This document shows, piece after piece, positions 24,156 through 33,509 of a stretch of DNA of 64,000 nt (position 1 is its first letter; each line of letters begins with the position of its first letter). Location of the stretch: NCBI GenBank assembly GCA_002551355.1, contig NTHE01000022.1, positions 1 to 64,000 on the forward strand. The letters are read 5' to 3'. Below the pieces are notes generated by a model. It made no database searches and was not told the origin of the DNA. It saw only the letters and a program-made list of their open reading frames with translations. Both the position numbers and the translations under genes were made by a program. The DNA is from Streptomyces sp. man185. Lineage in GTDB: Bacteria > Actinomycetota > Actinomycetes > Streptomycetales > Streptomycetaceae.

Positions 24156-26588
24156 ATGACTAACGAGTCCCAGGTGTTCACACCGGTCGACCTGCCCGTG
24201 CTGCCGCTCGACGACGAGGTCGTCCTGCCCGGCATGGTGGTGCCGCTGGACCTGTCCGACACCGAGGTGCGCGCCGCCGTCGAGGCCGCGCAGGCGGCCG
24301 CCCGCCCCGGCGGCGGCAAGCCCCAGGTGCTGCTGGTCCCGCGGATCGACGGCACCTACACGGGGACCGGTGTCCTCGGCACCGTCGAGCAGGTCGGACG
24401 CCTGTCGGACGGCGATCCGGGCGCTCTCATCCGGGCCCGTGACCGGGTCCGCATCGGCGCCGGGACCAGCGGTCCCGGCCGGGCACTCTGGGTCGAGGGG
24501 ACCGTGCTGGAGACGGCCGCCCCCGATCCGCTGCCCGGATCCGCCGCCGAGCTGGTCAAGGAGTACAAGGCGCTCGCCACCAGCTGGCTGAAGAAGCGCG
24601 GCGCCTGGCAGGTCGTTGACCGGGTCCAGCAGATCGACGACGTCTCCGCGCTCGCCGACAACTCCGGATACTCGCCGTTCCTCACCACCGGCCAGAAGGT
24701 CCAGCTCCTGGAGACCGTGGACCCGGTCGCCCGGCTGAAGCTCGCCATCCAGTGGCTGAGCGAGCACCTCGCCGAGCAGGACGTGGCCGAGTCCATCGCC
24801 AAGGACGTCCAGGACGGCGTCGACAAGCAGCAGCGGGAGTTCCTGCTGCGCCGCCAGCTCGACGCCGTACGCAAGGAGCTGTCCGAGCTCAACGGCGACC
24901 CGGACGACGAGTCCGACGACTACCGGGCCCGCGTCGAGGCCGCCGACCTGCCCGAGCACGTCCGCGAGGCCGCGCTCAAGGAGGTCGAGAAGCTGGAGCG
25001 CTCCAGCGACCAGTCACCCGAGGGCTCCTGGATCCGCACCTGGCTGGACACCGTCCTCGAACTGCCGTGGACCGAGCGGACCGAGGACGCCTACGACATC
25101 CGCGGCGCCCGGGAGGTCCTGGACGCCGAGCACGCGGGCCTCGCCGATGTGAAGGAACGCATCACCGAGTACCTCGCGGTGCGCAAGCGGCGTGCCGACC
25201 GGGGGCTGGGTGTCGTCGGCGGCCGTCGCGGTGGCGCCGTCCTCGCCCTCGTCGGGCCGCCCGGCGTCGGCAAGACCTCGCTCGGCGAGTCCGTAGCGCA
25301 CGCCATGGGCCGCAAGTTCGTCCGCGTCGCGCTCGGCGGCGTCCGGGACGAGGCGGAGATCCGCGGCCACCGGCGTACGTACGTCGGCGCGCTCCCCGGA
25401 CGCATCGTGCGGGCCATCAAGGAGGCCGGTTCGATGAACCCGGTCGTCCTGCTCGACGAGATCGACAAGGTCGGCTCCGACTTCCGGGGCGACCCGGCCG
25501 CCGCCCTCCTCGAAGTCCTCGACCCGGCGCAGAACCACACCTTCCGCGACCACTACCTGGAGGTCGAGCTCGACCTCAGCGACGTCGTCTTCCTCGCCAC
25601 CGCCAACGTGCTCGAAGCCATCCCGGAGGCCCTGCTCGACCGGATGGAGCTGGTCAGGCTGGACGGCTACACCGAGGACGAGAAGGTCGTCATCGCCCGG
25701 GACCACCTGCTCCCGCGCCAGCTGGAGCGGGCCGGACTGGAGAAGGACGAGGTCGCCCTGGAGGAGTCGGCGCTGCGCAAGCTGGCCGGCGAGTACACCC
25801 GCGAGGCGGGCGTACGGAATCTGGAGCGGTCGGTCGCCCGGCTGCTCCGCAAGGTCGCGGCCCAGCACGAACTGGGCGACCGCGAGCTGCCGTTCGCGGT
25901 GACCGACGCGGACCTGCGCGGCCTGATCGGGCGTCCGCACCACGTGCCCGAGTCCGCCCAGGACCCGGCCGAGCGCCGCACCGCGGTGCCGGGCGTGGCC
26001 ACCGGGCTCGCGGTGACCGGGGCGGGCGGTGACGTCCTCTTCGTCGAGGCGTCGCTCGCCGACCCGGAGACCGGGGCGTCCGGACTGACCCTGACCGGTC
26101 AGCTCGGCGACGTCATGAAGGAGTCGGCGCAGATCGCGCTGAGCTTCCTGCGGTCGCACGGCGCGGAGCTGGAGCTGCCGGTCGCCGATCTCAAGGACCG
26201 GGGCGTGCACATCCACTTCCCGGCGGGCGCGGTCCCCAAGGACGGCCCGAGCGCCGGTATCACGCTCACGACGGCCCTGGCCTCGCTGCTCTCCGGACGC
26301 CTGGTCCGTACGGATGTGGCGATGACCGGAGAGGTGTCGCTGACCGGACGGGTGCTGCCTATCGGCGGCCTCAAGCAGAAGCTGCTGGCCGCCCACCGGG
26401 CGGGCATCACCACCGTGGTGATCCCCCAGCGCAACGAGGCCGATCTGGACGACGTCCCGGCCGAGGTGCTGGAGAAGCTGGACGTCCACCCGGTCACCGA
26501 CGTCCGCCAGGTGCTGGAGATCGCCCTCAGCCCGGCTTCGGCCAGGACCGGGGACAGGGCCGGGGAGAAGATCCCGGCCGCGGCCTGA
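24156..26588 (+). CDS. lon: ATP-dependent protease Lon (endopeptidase La)
   Basis: This 810-residue Lon protease has an N-terminal substrate-binding domain (LPVLPLDDEVVLPGMVVPL), a coiled-coil region, and the AAA+ module with Walker A GPPGVGKTS (about 366) and Walker B PVVLLDEIDKVG. The C-terminal serine protease domain has catalytic Ser in KDGPSAGI (about 695) and Lys in GLKQKLLAAHRAG (about 738). It degrades misfolded and some regulatory proteins in the cytoplasm. GAAGGGG lies 5 bases before ATG 24156. A HAIR operator just upstream indicates HspR heat-shock control. The transcript ends at a stem-loop shared with the convergent deacetylase gene. Confidence 0.96.
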   Translation: MTNESQVFTPVDLPVLPLDDEVVLPGMVVPLDLSDTEVRAAVEAAQAAARPGGGKPQVLLVPRIDGTYTGTGVLGTVEQVGRLSDGDPGALIRARDRVRIGAGTSGPGRALWVEGTVLETAAPDPLPGSAAELVKEYKALATSWLKKRGAWQVVDRVQQIDDVSALADNSGYSPFLTTGQKVQLLETVDPVARLKLAIQWLSEHLAEQDVAESIAKDVQDGVDKQQREFLLRRQLDAVRKELSELNGDPDDESDDYRARVEAADLPEHVREAALKEVEKLERSSDQSPEGSWIRTWLDTVLELPWTERTEDAYDIRGAREVLDAEHAGLADVKERITEYLAVRKRRADRGLGVVGGRRGGAVLALVGPPGVGKTSLGESVAHAMGRKFVRVALGGVRDEAEIRGHRRTYVGALPGRIVRAIKEAGSMNPVVLLDEIDKVGSDFRGDPAAALLEVLDPAQNHTFRDHYLEVELDLSDVVFLATANVLEAIPEALLDRMELVRLDGYTEDEKVVIARDHLLPRQLERAGLEKDEVALEESALRKLAGEYTREAGVRNLERSVARLLRKVAAQHELGDRELPFAVTDADLRGLIGRPHHVPESAQDPAERRTAVPGVATGLAVTGAGGDVLFVEASLADPETGASGLTLTGQLGDVMKESAQIALSFLRSHGAELELPVADLKDRGVHIHFPAGAVPKDGPSAGITLTTALASLLSGRLVRTDVAMTGEVSLTGRVLPIGGLKQKLLAAHRAGITTVVIPQRNEADLDDVPAEVLEKLDVHPVTDVRQVLEIALSPASARTGDRAGEKIPAAA

Positions 26589-26634
26589 GCGCCACGCTGT
26601 GACGGACGCGGCGACAGGTGCGCGACCGGTACGG

Positions 26635-26669
26635 ACGGCCCGCTTCCCGAGTCAACGGGGGCGGGCCGT
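26635..26669. terminator. Stem-loop between convergent lon and deacetylase genes
   Basis: Arms ACGGCCCGC (26635-26643) and GCGGGCCGT (26661-26669) pair perfectly with a 17-base loop. The location between two convergent stops suits a bidirectional terminator. Confidence 0.65.
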
Positions 26670-26699
26670 TCCGCATGCCGTGATGGCCGGCTTGGGCGC

Positions 26700-27464
26700 T
26701 CAGGGGCGGTAGATCGTGCCCGGCTGCGGCTCGGCGGGGGCCATCAGTTCGGGGACGGTCACGAAGGTGTAGCCGTCCTTCTGGAGCGCGTCGATGATCC
26801 CGGGCACGGCGGGCACGGTGCCTTTGTAGATGTCGTGCAGCAGGATGACGCCGTCCTTGCTCGCCTGGTCCAGGATCCGCTTCTTGATCAGCGCCGAGTC
26901 GTTCGTCGAGTAGTCCTTGGCGGTGGCGCTCCACAGCACTTGGGAGAGCCCCAGGTCCTTGGCTATCTCCGAGACCGTGTCGTCGGTCCGGCCCTGCGGC
27001 GGTCGCATCAGCCGGGGCTTCTTGCCGGTGATCTTCTCGATGGCCAGCTGCGTCTTCTCCAGCTCGGCGCGTATCTCGTCCGGCTTCCGGTCGGTCAGGA
27101 TCTCGTGGGTCCAGGTGTGGTTGGCGACCTCGTGGCCCTCGTCCTCGATGCGCTGCACCACCTCGGGGTGCTTGACGACGTGGTGCTTGCCGAGCAGGAA
27201 GAAGGTGGCGTGCACCTTCTTCTCCTTCAGGATGTCGAGCAGCCTCGGTGTGTCCTCGCCCGGGCCCGCGTCGAAGGTCAGGGCGATGCACTTGGCCTTG
27301 CGGCAGTCCGCCGGCCCGAACGCGCCCTTGGCGTCGGAGGCGGCCTCCCCGCGTGCCGAGCCGGGGGCGGTCGTGTCCATCGAGCAGCCGCCCAGCGTCA
27401 GTGTGAGCGCCGTCACCAGCGCCGCGGTCAACCCGCATCTCGACAACGGCATCTTTCCGGGCAC
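26700..27464 (-). CDS. Polysaccharide deacetylase lipoprotein (NodB / CE4 family)
   Basis: This 254-residue protein has a lipoprotein signal (lipobox LTLGGC) and a NodB homology domain. Motif 1 is ALTFDAGPGEDT, with the usual second catalytic aspartate position changed to Ala (TFDAG instead of TFDDG, which also occurs in active CE4 enzymes). Motif 2 is ANHTWTHEILTDR with two His metal ligands, motif 3 is LMRPPQGRTDD, and motif 5 is VILLHDIYKG. It probably deacetylates peptidoglycan or another wall polymer outside the membrane. The GTG start at 27464 has GAGGAG upstream. An ATG at 27452 is the alternative. A small hairpin precedes the ribosome-binding site. Confidence 0.88.
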   Translation of the reverse strand: MPGKMPLSRCGLTAALVTALTLTLGGCSMDTTAPGSARGEAASDAKGAFGPADCRKAKCIALTFDAGPGEDTPRLLDILKEKKVHATFFLLGKHHVVKHPEVVQRIEDEGHEVANHTWTHEILTDRKPDEIRAELEKTQLAIEKITGKKPRLMRPPQGRTDDTVSEIAKDLGLSQVLWSATAKDYSTNDSALIKKRILDQASKDGVILLHDIYKGTVPAVPGIIDALQKDGYTFVTVPELMAPAEPQPGTIYRP

Positions 27465-27479
27465 GACACATCACTCCTC

Positions 27480-27552
27480 TGTGCGGGAAATCCGCACAGG
27501 TGTGCGGTACGCCGATGACTATACATAGTGCGTATACACCGAGTGCATAGTG
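27480..27552. promoter_or_regulatory. Repeats in the deacetylase / MarR divergent spacer
   Basis: TGTGCGG-N5-CCGCACA (27480-27498, perfect 7-bp arms) lies directly upstream of the deacetylase ribosome-binding site. Further out are CTAT-AC-ATAG (27519-27528), the overlapping TATAC-N7-GTATA (27520-27536) and direct repeats CATAGTG at 27524 and 27546. These AT-rich elements in a GC-rich genome suggest a divergent promoter with an operator, perhaps for the MarR protein encoded next door. No binding data. Confidence 0.45.
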
Positions 27553-27694
27553 GGGTTCGAGGCGCTGGGAAACCCGGGATCCGGGGCCGGGCCGCCGCCG
27601 TCGGTCCACTCCTGCGAAATACTGGCCGAGCTGCGGCGCCGACCGGTCGCGGAGGAAGCTTTCATCGGCAGGAAACCGTACGAGGGGTACTGAC

Positions 27695-28177
27695 GTGCGC
27701 GGGAACGACAGCGAGCCGGAGCCGGGCATCCCAGACGCACGTGGCGTCGACCACGAGTTTCTGGCGCTGGAGCGTGAGTTGGCCGTGTTCCTGCGCCGGG
27801 CGCGCGCCAGCTCGGGCGAGATGGCCCGGGAGGTCCACCCGGAACTGGAGCCCGCCGCCTACGGCCTGCTCGTCCGCCTGGAGGCGGCGGGCCGGCAGCG
27901 GGCCACCGAGCTGGCCGCCTACTTCGGCGTCGGCAAGGCCACCATGAGCCGCCAGCTGCACTCCCTGGAGAACCTCGGACTGGTGGCCCGCGAACCCGAC
28001 CCGGCCGACGGGCGCGCCTGGCTCGTCCACCTCACCGACGACGGCCTGGCCCGCTTCCGCAGCGTCCGGGACGCTCGCCGCGGGCGCTACGTGCGCAAGC
28101 TGGCCGACTGGGACCGGGCCGAGGTCGCCGAGCTGGCCCGGCTCCTGCACCAGCTGAACGCCCGCGCCGAGAACTGA
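27695..28177 (+). CDS. MarR-family transcriptional regulator
   Basis: The 160-residue protein has the MarR architecture: an N-terminal dimerisation helix (LALERELAVFLRRAR), the winged helix (GRQRATELAAYFGVGKATMSRQLHSLENLGLV) given here in part as TELAAYFGVGKATMSRQL, the wing EPDPADGRAWLVHLTDDG, and a long C-terminal helix. The start is GTG 27695, with GAGGGG upstream. It diverges from the deacetylase gene across a repeat-rich spacer and may regulate it. The ligand is unknown. Confidence 0.9.
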   Translation: MRGNDSEPEPGIPDARGVDHEFLALERELAVFLRRARASSGEMAREVHPELEPAAYGLLVRLEAAGRQRATELAAYFGVGKATMSRQLHSLENLGLVAREPDPADGRAWLVHLTDDGLARFRSVRDARRGRYVRKLADWDRAEVAELARLLHQLNARAEN

Positions 28178-28198
28178 CCCGGCCCCGAATCCGGGTCA
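28175..28198. terminator. Stem-loop overlapping the marR stop codon
   Basis: TGACCCGG (28175-28182) pairs with CCGGGTCA (28191-28198) around CCCCGAAT. The left arm includes the TGA stop of the MarR gene. It lies between two convergent genes. Confidence 0.6.
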
Positions 28199-28209
28199 GC
28201 CTTACCCGG

Positions 28210-29004
28210 TCAGCCCAGCTCCACCAGGAGCGCCGTGGCGTCGTCGTGCGTCTTGGCGCGCCCCAGTCGTACGCGCCCCGCCTCCGCGTCGGCGAGTTCC
28301 AGTTCCCGCACCCGGTCGATCAGCCCCTGGGGCCCCGCCTTCCGCAGCAGCCCCAGCGCGCCCGCCCAGTCACCCTCGCCGAAGACCTCCGTCCAGCGGG
28401 CCGCGCCGTCCGTGAGTGCGGCGAAGGCCCGTACCCCGGCCGCCGGGGTGCTGCCCGTCACCGCCCGCGAGGCCGCCGACGGGTCGGCGGCGGCCGTGAA
28501 GAACCCGCCCTCCTTGTTGCGCACCGTGGCATCGGCGATCTCGTTGGAGGCGAGCGAGCCCGGCGGGAGCCGGTTCAGCCGGTCGTCGAGAACCGCCTGG
28601 ACCGCGCCGTCGCGGGACTCCAGCAACAGGACCGAGTCGGACAGCACCAGGTACTCGATCCGGTGTCCGCTCCAACGTGCCAGGGTCACCGTCGCCTGAG
28701 GCGTACGCACGTGAGAAAGGTCACAGGTGACCCGATGGGCGTCGGCTGTACGGGAGATGGCCGCGGCCAGGATCTCGGTCAGGGTCAGGTCGGGGCGGGA
28801 ACCGGACAGTTCCACCAGCGCGCCGCCCAGCCGCGCGGTGAACCACGGGACCGAGTGCACACAACCGTCGTCCCCCCGCGGCGGCGTGACGCCGTCGAGC
28901 AGGACCAGCACACCGCCCTGGCCGGACGCGGGAAGGGTCCCGGAGGCCCAGTCCTCGTTGGGGCGTTCGGGGCTGCCGGGCGCGGTGGCGAGTTCGATGC
29001 GCAT
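28210..29004 (-). CDS. PP2C/PPM-like protein phosphatase domain protein
   Basis: The 264-residue protein shows a reduced PPM pattern: RPNEDW (first metal Asp region), VLLDGVTPP in place of the canonical DGxGG, LSDSVLLL, ALTDGAARW and the C-terminal KTHDDATALLVELG with the terminal Asp pair. These suggest a metal-dependent Ser/Thr phosphatase or a divergent relative that has lost the GG of the active-site loop. There is no membrane segment. ATG 29004 is the preferred start because the fold begins there; a GTG at 29019 would add five residues. It is convergent with the MarR gene. Its partner kinase is unknown. Confidence 0.72.
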   Translation of the reverse strand: MRIELATAPGSPERPNEDWASGTLPASGQGGVLVLLDGVTPPRGDDGCVHSVPWFTARLGGALVELSGSRPDLTLTEILAAAISRTADAHRVTCDLSHVRTPQATVTLARWSGHRIEYLVLSDSVLLLESRDGAVQAVLDDRLNRLPPGSLASNEIADATVRNKEGGFFTAAADPSAASRAVTGSTPAAGVRAFAALTDGAARWTEVFGEGDWAGALGLLRKAGPQGLIDRVRELELADAEAGRVRLGRAKTHDDATALLVELG

Positions 29005-29341
29005 GCCGCCAGTCTGCACGAGCCCTTCACCACCCCCGCACGCGACCGGATATGACCCTTACCAGCAGGTCAACGCGGGCGAGCCAGGCGGAAGAACCGG
29101 CTCCGAACCTCGTGCGGGCGGGCATCCTGCCAAAGGCGGAGCGGAAGTTCCACCCGGTGGTCCACGCATGGTCAGAGGCGCGCCTGGGGAGACTTGTTCG
29201 CCAACTCCAGAGTGATGTTCACTCCTTCGAGTGGCGGAGCGGTTGATGCGCGCCCCCCTCTCAAAAGCGCTGGAATGGTCAGAAGCCGTACCAGGAGCGG
29301 GGCGCCCTTCCATGTGACCGTGCGTCACCTCTGCTTCAAGG
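29005..29341. other. Intergenic region upstream of the conservon
   Basis: I see no convincing gene in these bases; a short open frame near 29052-29246 lacks a ribosome-binding site and any recognisable sequence. The region holds a perfect inverted repeat GAGTGA-TGT-TCACTC (29210-29224), a plausible operator or hairpin, and must contain the promoter of the cvn operon. Confidence 0.5.
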
Positions 29342-32300
29342 GTGGACGAGTCAAGATTGCGAGCACCGGTGCAGAAGAAGCGGCCGCGGAGCAAGGGCAC
29401 GACGCGCGACGGTTCCGGGGCGACGCCTCCGGCGCCCGGTGCGGACAAGCGGACCGTGCGGGTGCGCAGCCGACTGGTCGCCGGGGTCGCGGTCGTCGGC
29501 GTCATCGTCGTGGCGGCGGGCGCCCCCGCCGTGCTCGGGGCCTCCAGCGATCTGAACGAGTCCCAGCGGCTGGTCACCCTCGCTGAGCTGAACCAGCAGG
29601 CGGTCACCCTCGGGCACTCCCTCGCCGACGAGCGTGACTCCGTCACCGCGTACATCGCCGACGGCCGGAACGAGCAGGCCGACGGCGACGACGGTGCGAA
29701 GAACCGCGCCGCCCGCAGCACCCGCGTCGACCAGCAGATCGACGAGATCCACGAGGCGGCCCCCGCGGCCCTGCGCCGCGACCTCTCGACGGTTCCCTCA
29801 CTGCGCCGCTCCGCGCTGACCGGCAAGGGCTCGGCCCTGGAGGCGCACCAGGCGTACTCCGACCTCATCGCCAAGCTGCACGGCATCGCCGCCGAACTGG
29901 CGGAGAGGACCCCGCCGCGCGCCGCCGACGCCACCCGGGCCCCGCTCACCCTCGGCGGCGCGTCCGAACAGGCCTCCGCCACCCGCGGGCTCCTCCTCGC
30001 CGCGCTCGCCGTGCCGAGCCCCGAGCCCACGACCCCGCAGACCGACCCCTTCACCGGGCTGCCCGTGCAGACCCAGGACGAGGGCGTCGCCCGGGCCGAC
30101 CGCGAACGCGACGCGCTGAGCGCCGCCGCTCAGCAGGCCCGCGTCCGGGAACTGGCCTCGCTCGCCGACTTCGACCAGGCGGCGGACCCGGAGGCCCGCG
30201 ACAAGCTCTCCGCCACCGTCACCGGATCCGAGGTCAACAACGCGGAGAAGTACCTCACCCGCCTCACCGACCGCCCCGAGCTCTCGGAGGCGGAGCGCGG
30301 GGTCAGCCCCGAGAAGCTGGAGGCCGCGCTCTCCGCCCGCGTCGACCGGATGCGCAGCGTCGAGTCCGCCCTGACCACGGGCCAGGTCCGGCACCTGGAG
30401 GGCCTGCGCGACGACGACGTCACCGCCCTCGAACTGAGCATCGCGCTGCTCGGCGGCTGCTTCCTGCTCGCCGTCGGCGTCTCCACCGCCGTCGCCCGCA
30501 CCCTCACCCAGCCGCTCGCCGTCCTGCGCATCGGAGCCGCCCGCCTCGCCGAGGACCCCGAGAACGCCGAACCGGTCCGCTACACCGGCCGCAACGACGA
30601 GTTCGCCCAGGTCGTACGGTCGATGAACACCCTGCACGGCAGGCTCACCACCCTGCACCAGGACCTCGGCGGACGCGTCGAGAGCCTCACCGGCGAACGG
30701 TCCAAGCTGATCGCGGGCCGGGAGGCCCTCGTCACCCAGCGGGCCGAACTCCAGAAGCAGGCCGCCGAGCTGGCCACCCAGCTGGAGCAGCTGAGGAACA
30801 CGGTCAACCACACCTTCGTCAACCTCTCCCTGCGCACCCTCGGACTGGTCGAGCGGCAGCTCGGCGTCATCGAGGGCCTGGAGGAGCGCGAGCAGGACCC
30901 GGAGCGCCTGGCCACGCTGTTCAAGCTGGACCACATGGCCACGGTCATGCGCCGCCACAGCGAGAACATGCTCGTCCTCGCCGGCGCCGAGCACGGTCAC
31001 GGCCACCCCGGGCCGATCCCGCTGGTCGACGTCGCGCGCGCGGCCGTCAGCGAGATCGAGCGGTACGAGCGGGTGACCATCCAGTCCCTGCCGCCGCACG
31101 CCCAGATCGCCGGGTTCGCCGCCGACGACCTGTCCCACCTGCTGGCCGAACTCCTGGAGAACGCGACCTCCTTCTCGCCGCCCGACTCCCATGTCGAGCT
31201 GTCCGGCTGGCTGCTGGAGAGCGGCGAGGTGATGCTCTCCGTGTCGGACGAGGGCATCGGCATGTCGACGGTCCGGATGGGCGAGCTGAATGCCAGGCTG
31301 GCCGACCCGGCCTCGTTCGAGCCGGGGGAACGGCACGTCGACATGACCGGGGCCGGACTCGGCCTGCAGGTCACGTCGCTGCTGGCCGCCCGGCACGGAG
31401 TGCGGGTCCAGCTGCGCGAGCAGAAGGGGAGTGGTGTGACGGCCGTCGTCGTCCTGCCGCAGGCCCTGCTGCCCAAGACCCTGCCCGCCGCGTCGCCGCC
31501 CGCTGTGCAGCTGCCCGGTGACGCGCCCACGCTCAACCTGCCGGGCTCGGTGGCGGAGGCCAACTCCAACGCCCTGCCGAGCCGTTCACCGCTGCCCGCC
31601 GCGCTGCCCGAGCCGGGCACGCCCGCCGGAGCCGAGGCGACGCCGGCCCTGGAGCCCGAGGCGCCGTCGGCGGCCGACCCGGCCGCGGAGCCGCTCGCCG
31701 AGGCCGCGTCGGACCCGTCGGACCGCGACGCGGAGAACGCCCAGGAGCCGGTGACCGAGCCGGTGACGAAGGCTCTGCCCGCCGTCGACCCGATGATCGC
31801 CGCCGCCGAGCGGACGATCCGTGAGAGCGCCGCGGGCGAGGACGCCGGAGTCGACGACGAGGCCCCGGAAGCCACCGCCGGAACGCGGCAGGAGCAGGAG
31901 CGGGAAGAGTCCGCCCAGCAGCCGTTCACGGAAGCCGAGCCCGAAGCCGAAGCCGAGGCCGCTGCCGTAACCGGACCCGACGCCGAGCCGGACCCCGAGC
32001 CGGACGCCGAGATCACGCTGCAGGTCCGACTGCCGAAGCCCCCGGCTGCCCCGGAGACCCTGCCGGGCCCGGCCGCCCCGGCGACGGCCGACCCGTACGC
32101 CATCGGCCCGGACCGCCACGAGCGCCCGGCCGAGACCGGCCCTCGCGACCAGGACCCGGACGGGCCCGCGTTCCGCCCCGCGCCCCGCGCCGAAGCCCCC
32201 GCCGACACCGTTCCCGGTCCCCGCCGCCCCGAGGCCGGGCGGATCACCGACAAGGGGCTGCCGAAGCGCACCCCCAAGGTGGCTCGGCCCGACACGGCCC

Positions 32301-32608
32301 CCGCCCCCGGGCGTACCGGCAGCCTCGACCGGGACGCCCTGCGCCGTCGGCTCGGCAGCTTCCACCAGGCGGCGAAGGAAGGCCGGCGCGACGTCGAGGC
32401 GGAGATCGCCGAGACCGGCGGTATCGCCGTCGCCGCTCCCGGAGGCGTACCCACCGACCGCACCGGGCACGAGACCACCAACGCACACACCACAGGCACC
32501 GCACAGGACACACGTAACGCAAGGACCGCACGGGACGCAGAGACCGGCGCCCGGGCGGACGGCCGGAACGAAGAGACGGGGGACACAGTCGAGGAGGCAC
32601 GCAGTTGA
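29342..32608 (+). CDS. cvnA: Conservon sensor protein CvnA (nitrate/nitrite-sensing-like histidine kinase)
   Basis: This 1088-residue membrane protein has a first membrane helix (LVAGVAVVGVIVVAAGAPAV), a large NIT-type extracytoplasmic helical domain (about 64-360, TLAELNQQAVTLGHSLADER), a second helix (LSIALLGGCFLLAVGVSTAV) and a HAMP domain. A kinase-like module ends in an ATPase domain with ELLENATSFSPP, SDEGIGMS and GAGLGLQV. The phospho-His box is atypical, as in other conservon A proteins. A Pro/Ala/Glu-rich tail of about 380 residues follows. Start codons GTG 29342 and GTG 29369 are both possible, with poor ribosome-binding sites. It is the first gene of cvnABCD. Confidence 0.9.
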   Translation: MDESRLRAPVQKKRPRSKGTTRDGSGATPPAPGADKRTVRVRSRLVAGVAVVGVIVVAAGAPAVLGASSDLNESQRLVTLAELNQQAVTLGHSLADERDSVTAYIADGRNEQADGDDGAKNRAARSTRVDQQIDEIHEAAPAALRRDLSTVPSLRRSALTGKGSALEAHQAYSDLIAKLHGIAAELAERTPPRAADATRAPLTLGGASEQASATRGLLLAALAVPSPEPTTPQTDPFTGLPVQTQDEGVARADRERDALSAAAQQARVRELASLADFDQAADPEARDKLSATVTGSEVNNAEKYLTRLTDRPELSEAERGVSPEKLEAALSARVDRMRSVESALTTGQVRHLEGLRDDDVTALELSIALLGGCFLLAVGVSTAVARTLTQPLAVLRIGAARLAEDPENAEPVRYTGRNDEFAQVVRSMNTLHGRLTTLHQDLGGRVESLTGERSKLIAGREALVTQRAELQKQAAELATQLEQLRNTVNHTFVNLSLRTLGLVERQLGVIEGLEEREQDPERLATLFKLDHMATVMRRHSENMLVLAGAEHGHGHPGPIPLVDVARAAVSEIERYERVTIQSLPPHAQIAGFAADDLSHLLAELLENATSFSPPDSHVELSGWLLESGEVMLSVSDEGIGMSTVRMGELNARLADPASFEPGERHVDMTGAGLGLQVTSLLAARHGVRVQLREQKGSGVTAVVVLPQALLPKTLPAASPPAVQLPGDAPTLNLPGSVAEANSNALPSRSPLPAALPEPGTPAGAEATPALEPEAPSAADPAAEPLAEAASDPSDRDAENAQEPVTEPVTKALPAVDPMIAAAERTIRESAAGEDAGVDDEAPEATAGTRQEQEREESAQQPFTEAEPEAEAEAAAVTGPDAEPDPEPDAEITLQVRLPKPPAAPETLPGPAAPATADPYAIGPDRHERPAETGPRDQDPDGPAFRPAPRAEAPADTVPGPRRPEAGRITDKGLPKRTPKVARPDTAPAPGRTGSLDRDALRRRLGSFHQAAKEGRRDVEAEIAETGGIAVAAPGGVPTDRTGHETTNAHTTGTAQDTRNARTARDAETGARADGRNEETGDTVEEARS

Positions 32609-33096
32609 CTGCGCCCAGCACATTCGGGCTGAGTACCGAGGCCCGGAACCTTCACTGGTTGCTGAGCAATCTCGTGGAGGAGGTGCCAGGGGTCCACTCG
32701 GTCACCGTCGTCTCGTCCGACGGCCTGATGCTGCTCTCCTCCGACCCCGGCCATCTGACCGCGAAGGCGGCCGCACCGGCCGCCGGGATGTCGGACGGGC
32801 CCAAGGGGTCCAGCGCCGACCTGGCCACGATCGTCTCCGGCATCGGTTCGCTGACCGTCGGAGCCGCGAAGCTGATGGACGGCGGCGGCGTCAAACAGAC
32901 GATGGTCGCCATGGACGGGGGCAGCGTCTTCGTCATGTCGATCAGCGACGGCTCCCTCCTGGGCGTCCACGCCACCCCGGACTGCGACATGAGCGTCGTC
33001 GCGTACCACATGGCCCTCTTCGTCGGCCGGGCCGGACACGTACTCACCCCCGAACTCCGCAGTGAGCTGCGCACATCGTTGGAGAGCACCCAGTGA
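32605..33096 (+). CDS. cvnB: Conservon roadblock/LC7 protein CvnB
   Basis: This 163-residue Roadblock/LC7-domain protein (LHWLLSNLVEEVPGVHSVTV, VSSDGLMLLSSD, GGGVKQTMVAMDGGSVFVMS) is expected to form dimers and act on the downstream GTPase, like MglB with MglA. The start is TTG 32605, overlapping the cvnA stop (TTGA) and preceded by GAGGAGG. A rare start codon with tight coupling is notable. A region of 15 Ala/Pro-rich residues interrupts the first strand-helix unit. Confidence 0.93.
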   Translation: MTAPSTFGLSTEARNLHWLLSNLVEEVPGVHSVTVVSSDGLMLLSSDPGHLTAKAAAPAAGMSDGPKGSSADLATIVSGIGSLTVGAAKLMDGGGVKQTMVAMDGGSVFVMSISDGSLLGVHATPDCDMSVVAYHMALFVGRAGHVLTPELRSELRTSLESTQ

Positions 33097-33509
33097 CCAC
33101 CGCCGCCGCAGAACCCGCCCCCCGGCTCCCCGTCCGCGGGGCCGACAAGCGCCCCGCCCGGGTCCGCCCGTACTCCCTCACCGGCGGCCGCACCCGGTTC
33201 GGGCACGTCCTGCTGGTCGAGACGTTCGTCGCGGCCCTCGAAGCACCCGAGGAGCGCCGCGAGCTCACCAACGGCAACCTCGCCTCGCGGGTCATGCCGG
33301 AGCTCCAGGCCATCGTCGAACTCTGCCGCCGGATGCGTACGGTCGCGGAGATCTCGGCCCTGCTGAAGATGCCGCTCGGAGTCGTCCGGGTGCTCCTCAG
33401 CGACCTGGCCGACCAAGGAAAGATCCGCGTGTACGGAACCGGTCACGGAACCGGTCAGCCCGACCGCGCACTGCTCGAAAGGGTGCTCAATGGACTCCGC
33501 CGTCTCTGA
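33093..33509 (+). CDS. cvnC: Conservon DUF742 protein CvnC
   Basis: The 138-residue protein belongs to DUF742, with an N-terminal Pro/Arg segment (RVRPYSLTGGRTRFG) and a C-terminal winged-helix-like region (IVELCRRMRTVAEISALLKM, then PLGVVRVLLSDLADQGKIRV). It is coupled to cvnB by a GTGA overlap and overlaps cvnD by 20 bp. CvnC proteins bind their conservon partners at the membrane; a DNA-binding role has not been established. Confidence 0.92.
   Translation: MTTAAAEPAPRLPVRGADKRPARVRPYSLTGGRTRFGHVLLVETFVAALEAPEERRELTNGNLASRVMPELQAIVELCRRMRTVAEISALLKMPLGVVRVLLSDLADQGKIRVYGTGHGTGQPDRALLERVLNGLRRL

Noticed and set aside
29052-29246. Small open frame upstream of the conservon
   Set aside because: No ribosome-binding site, no recognisable motif, and the region is better explained as promoter DNA.
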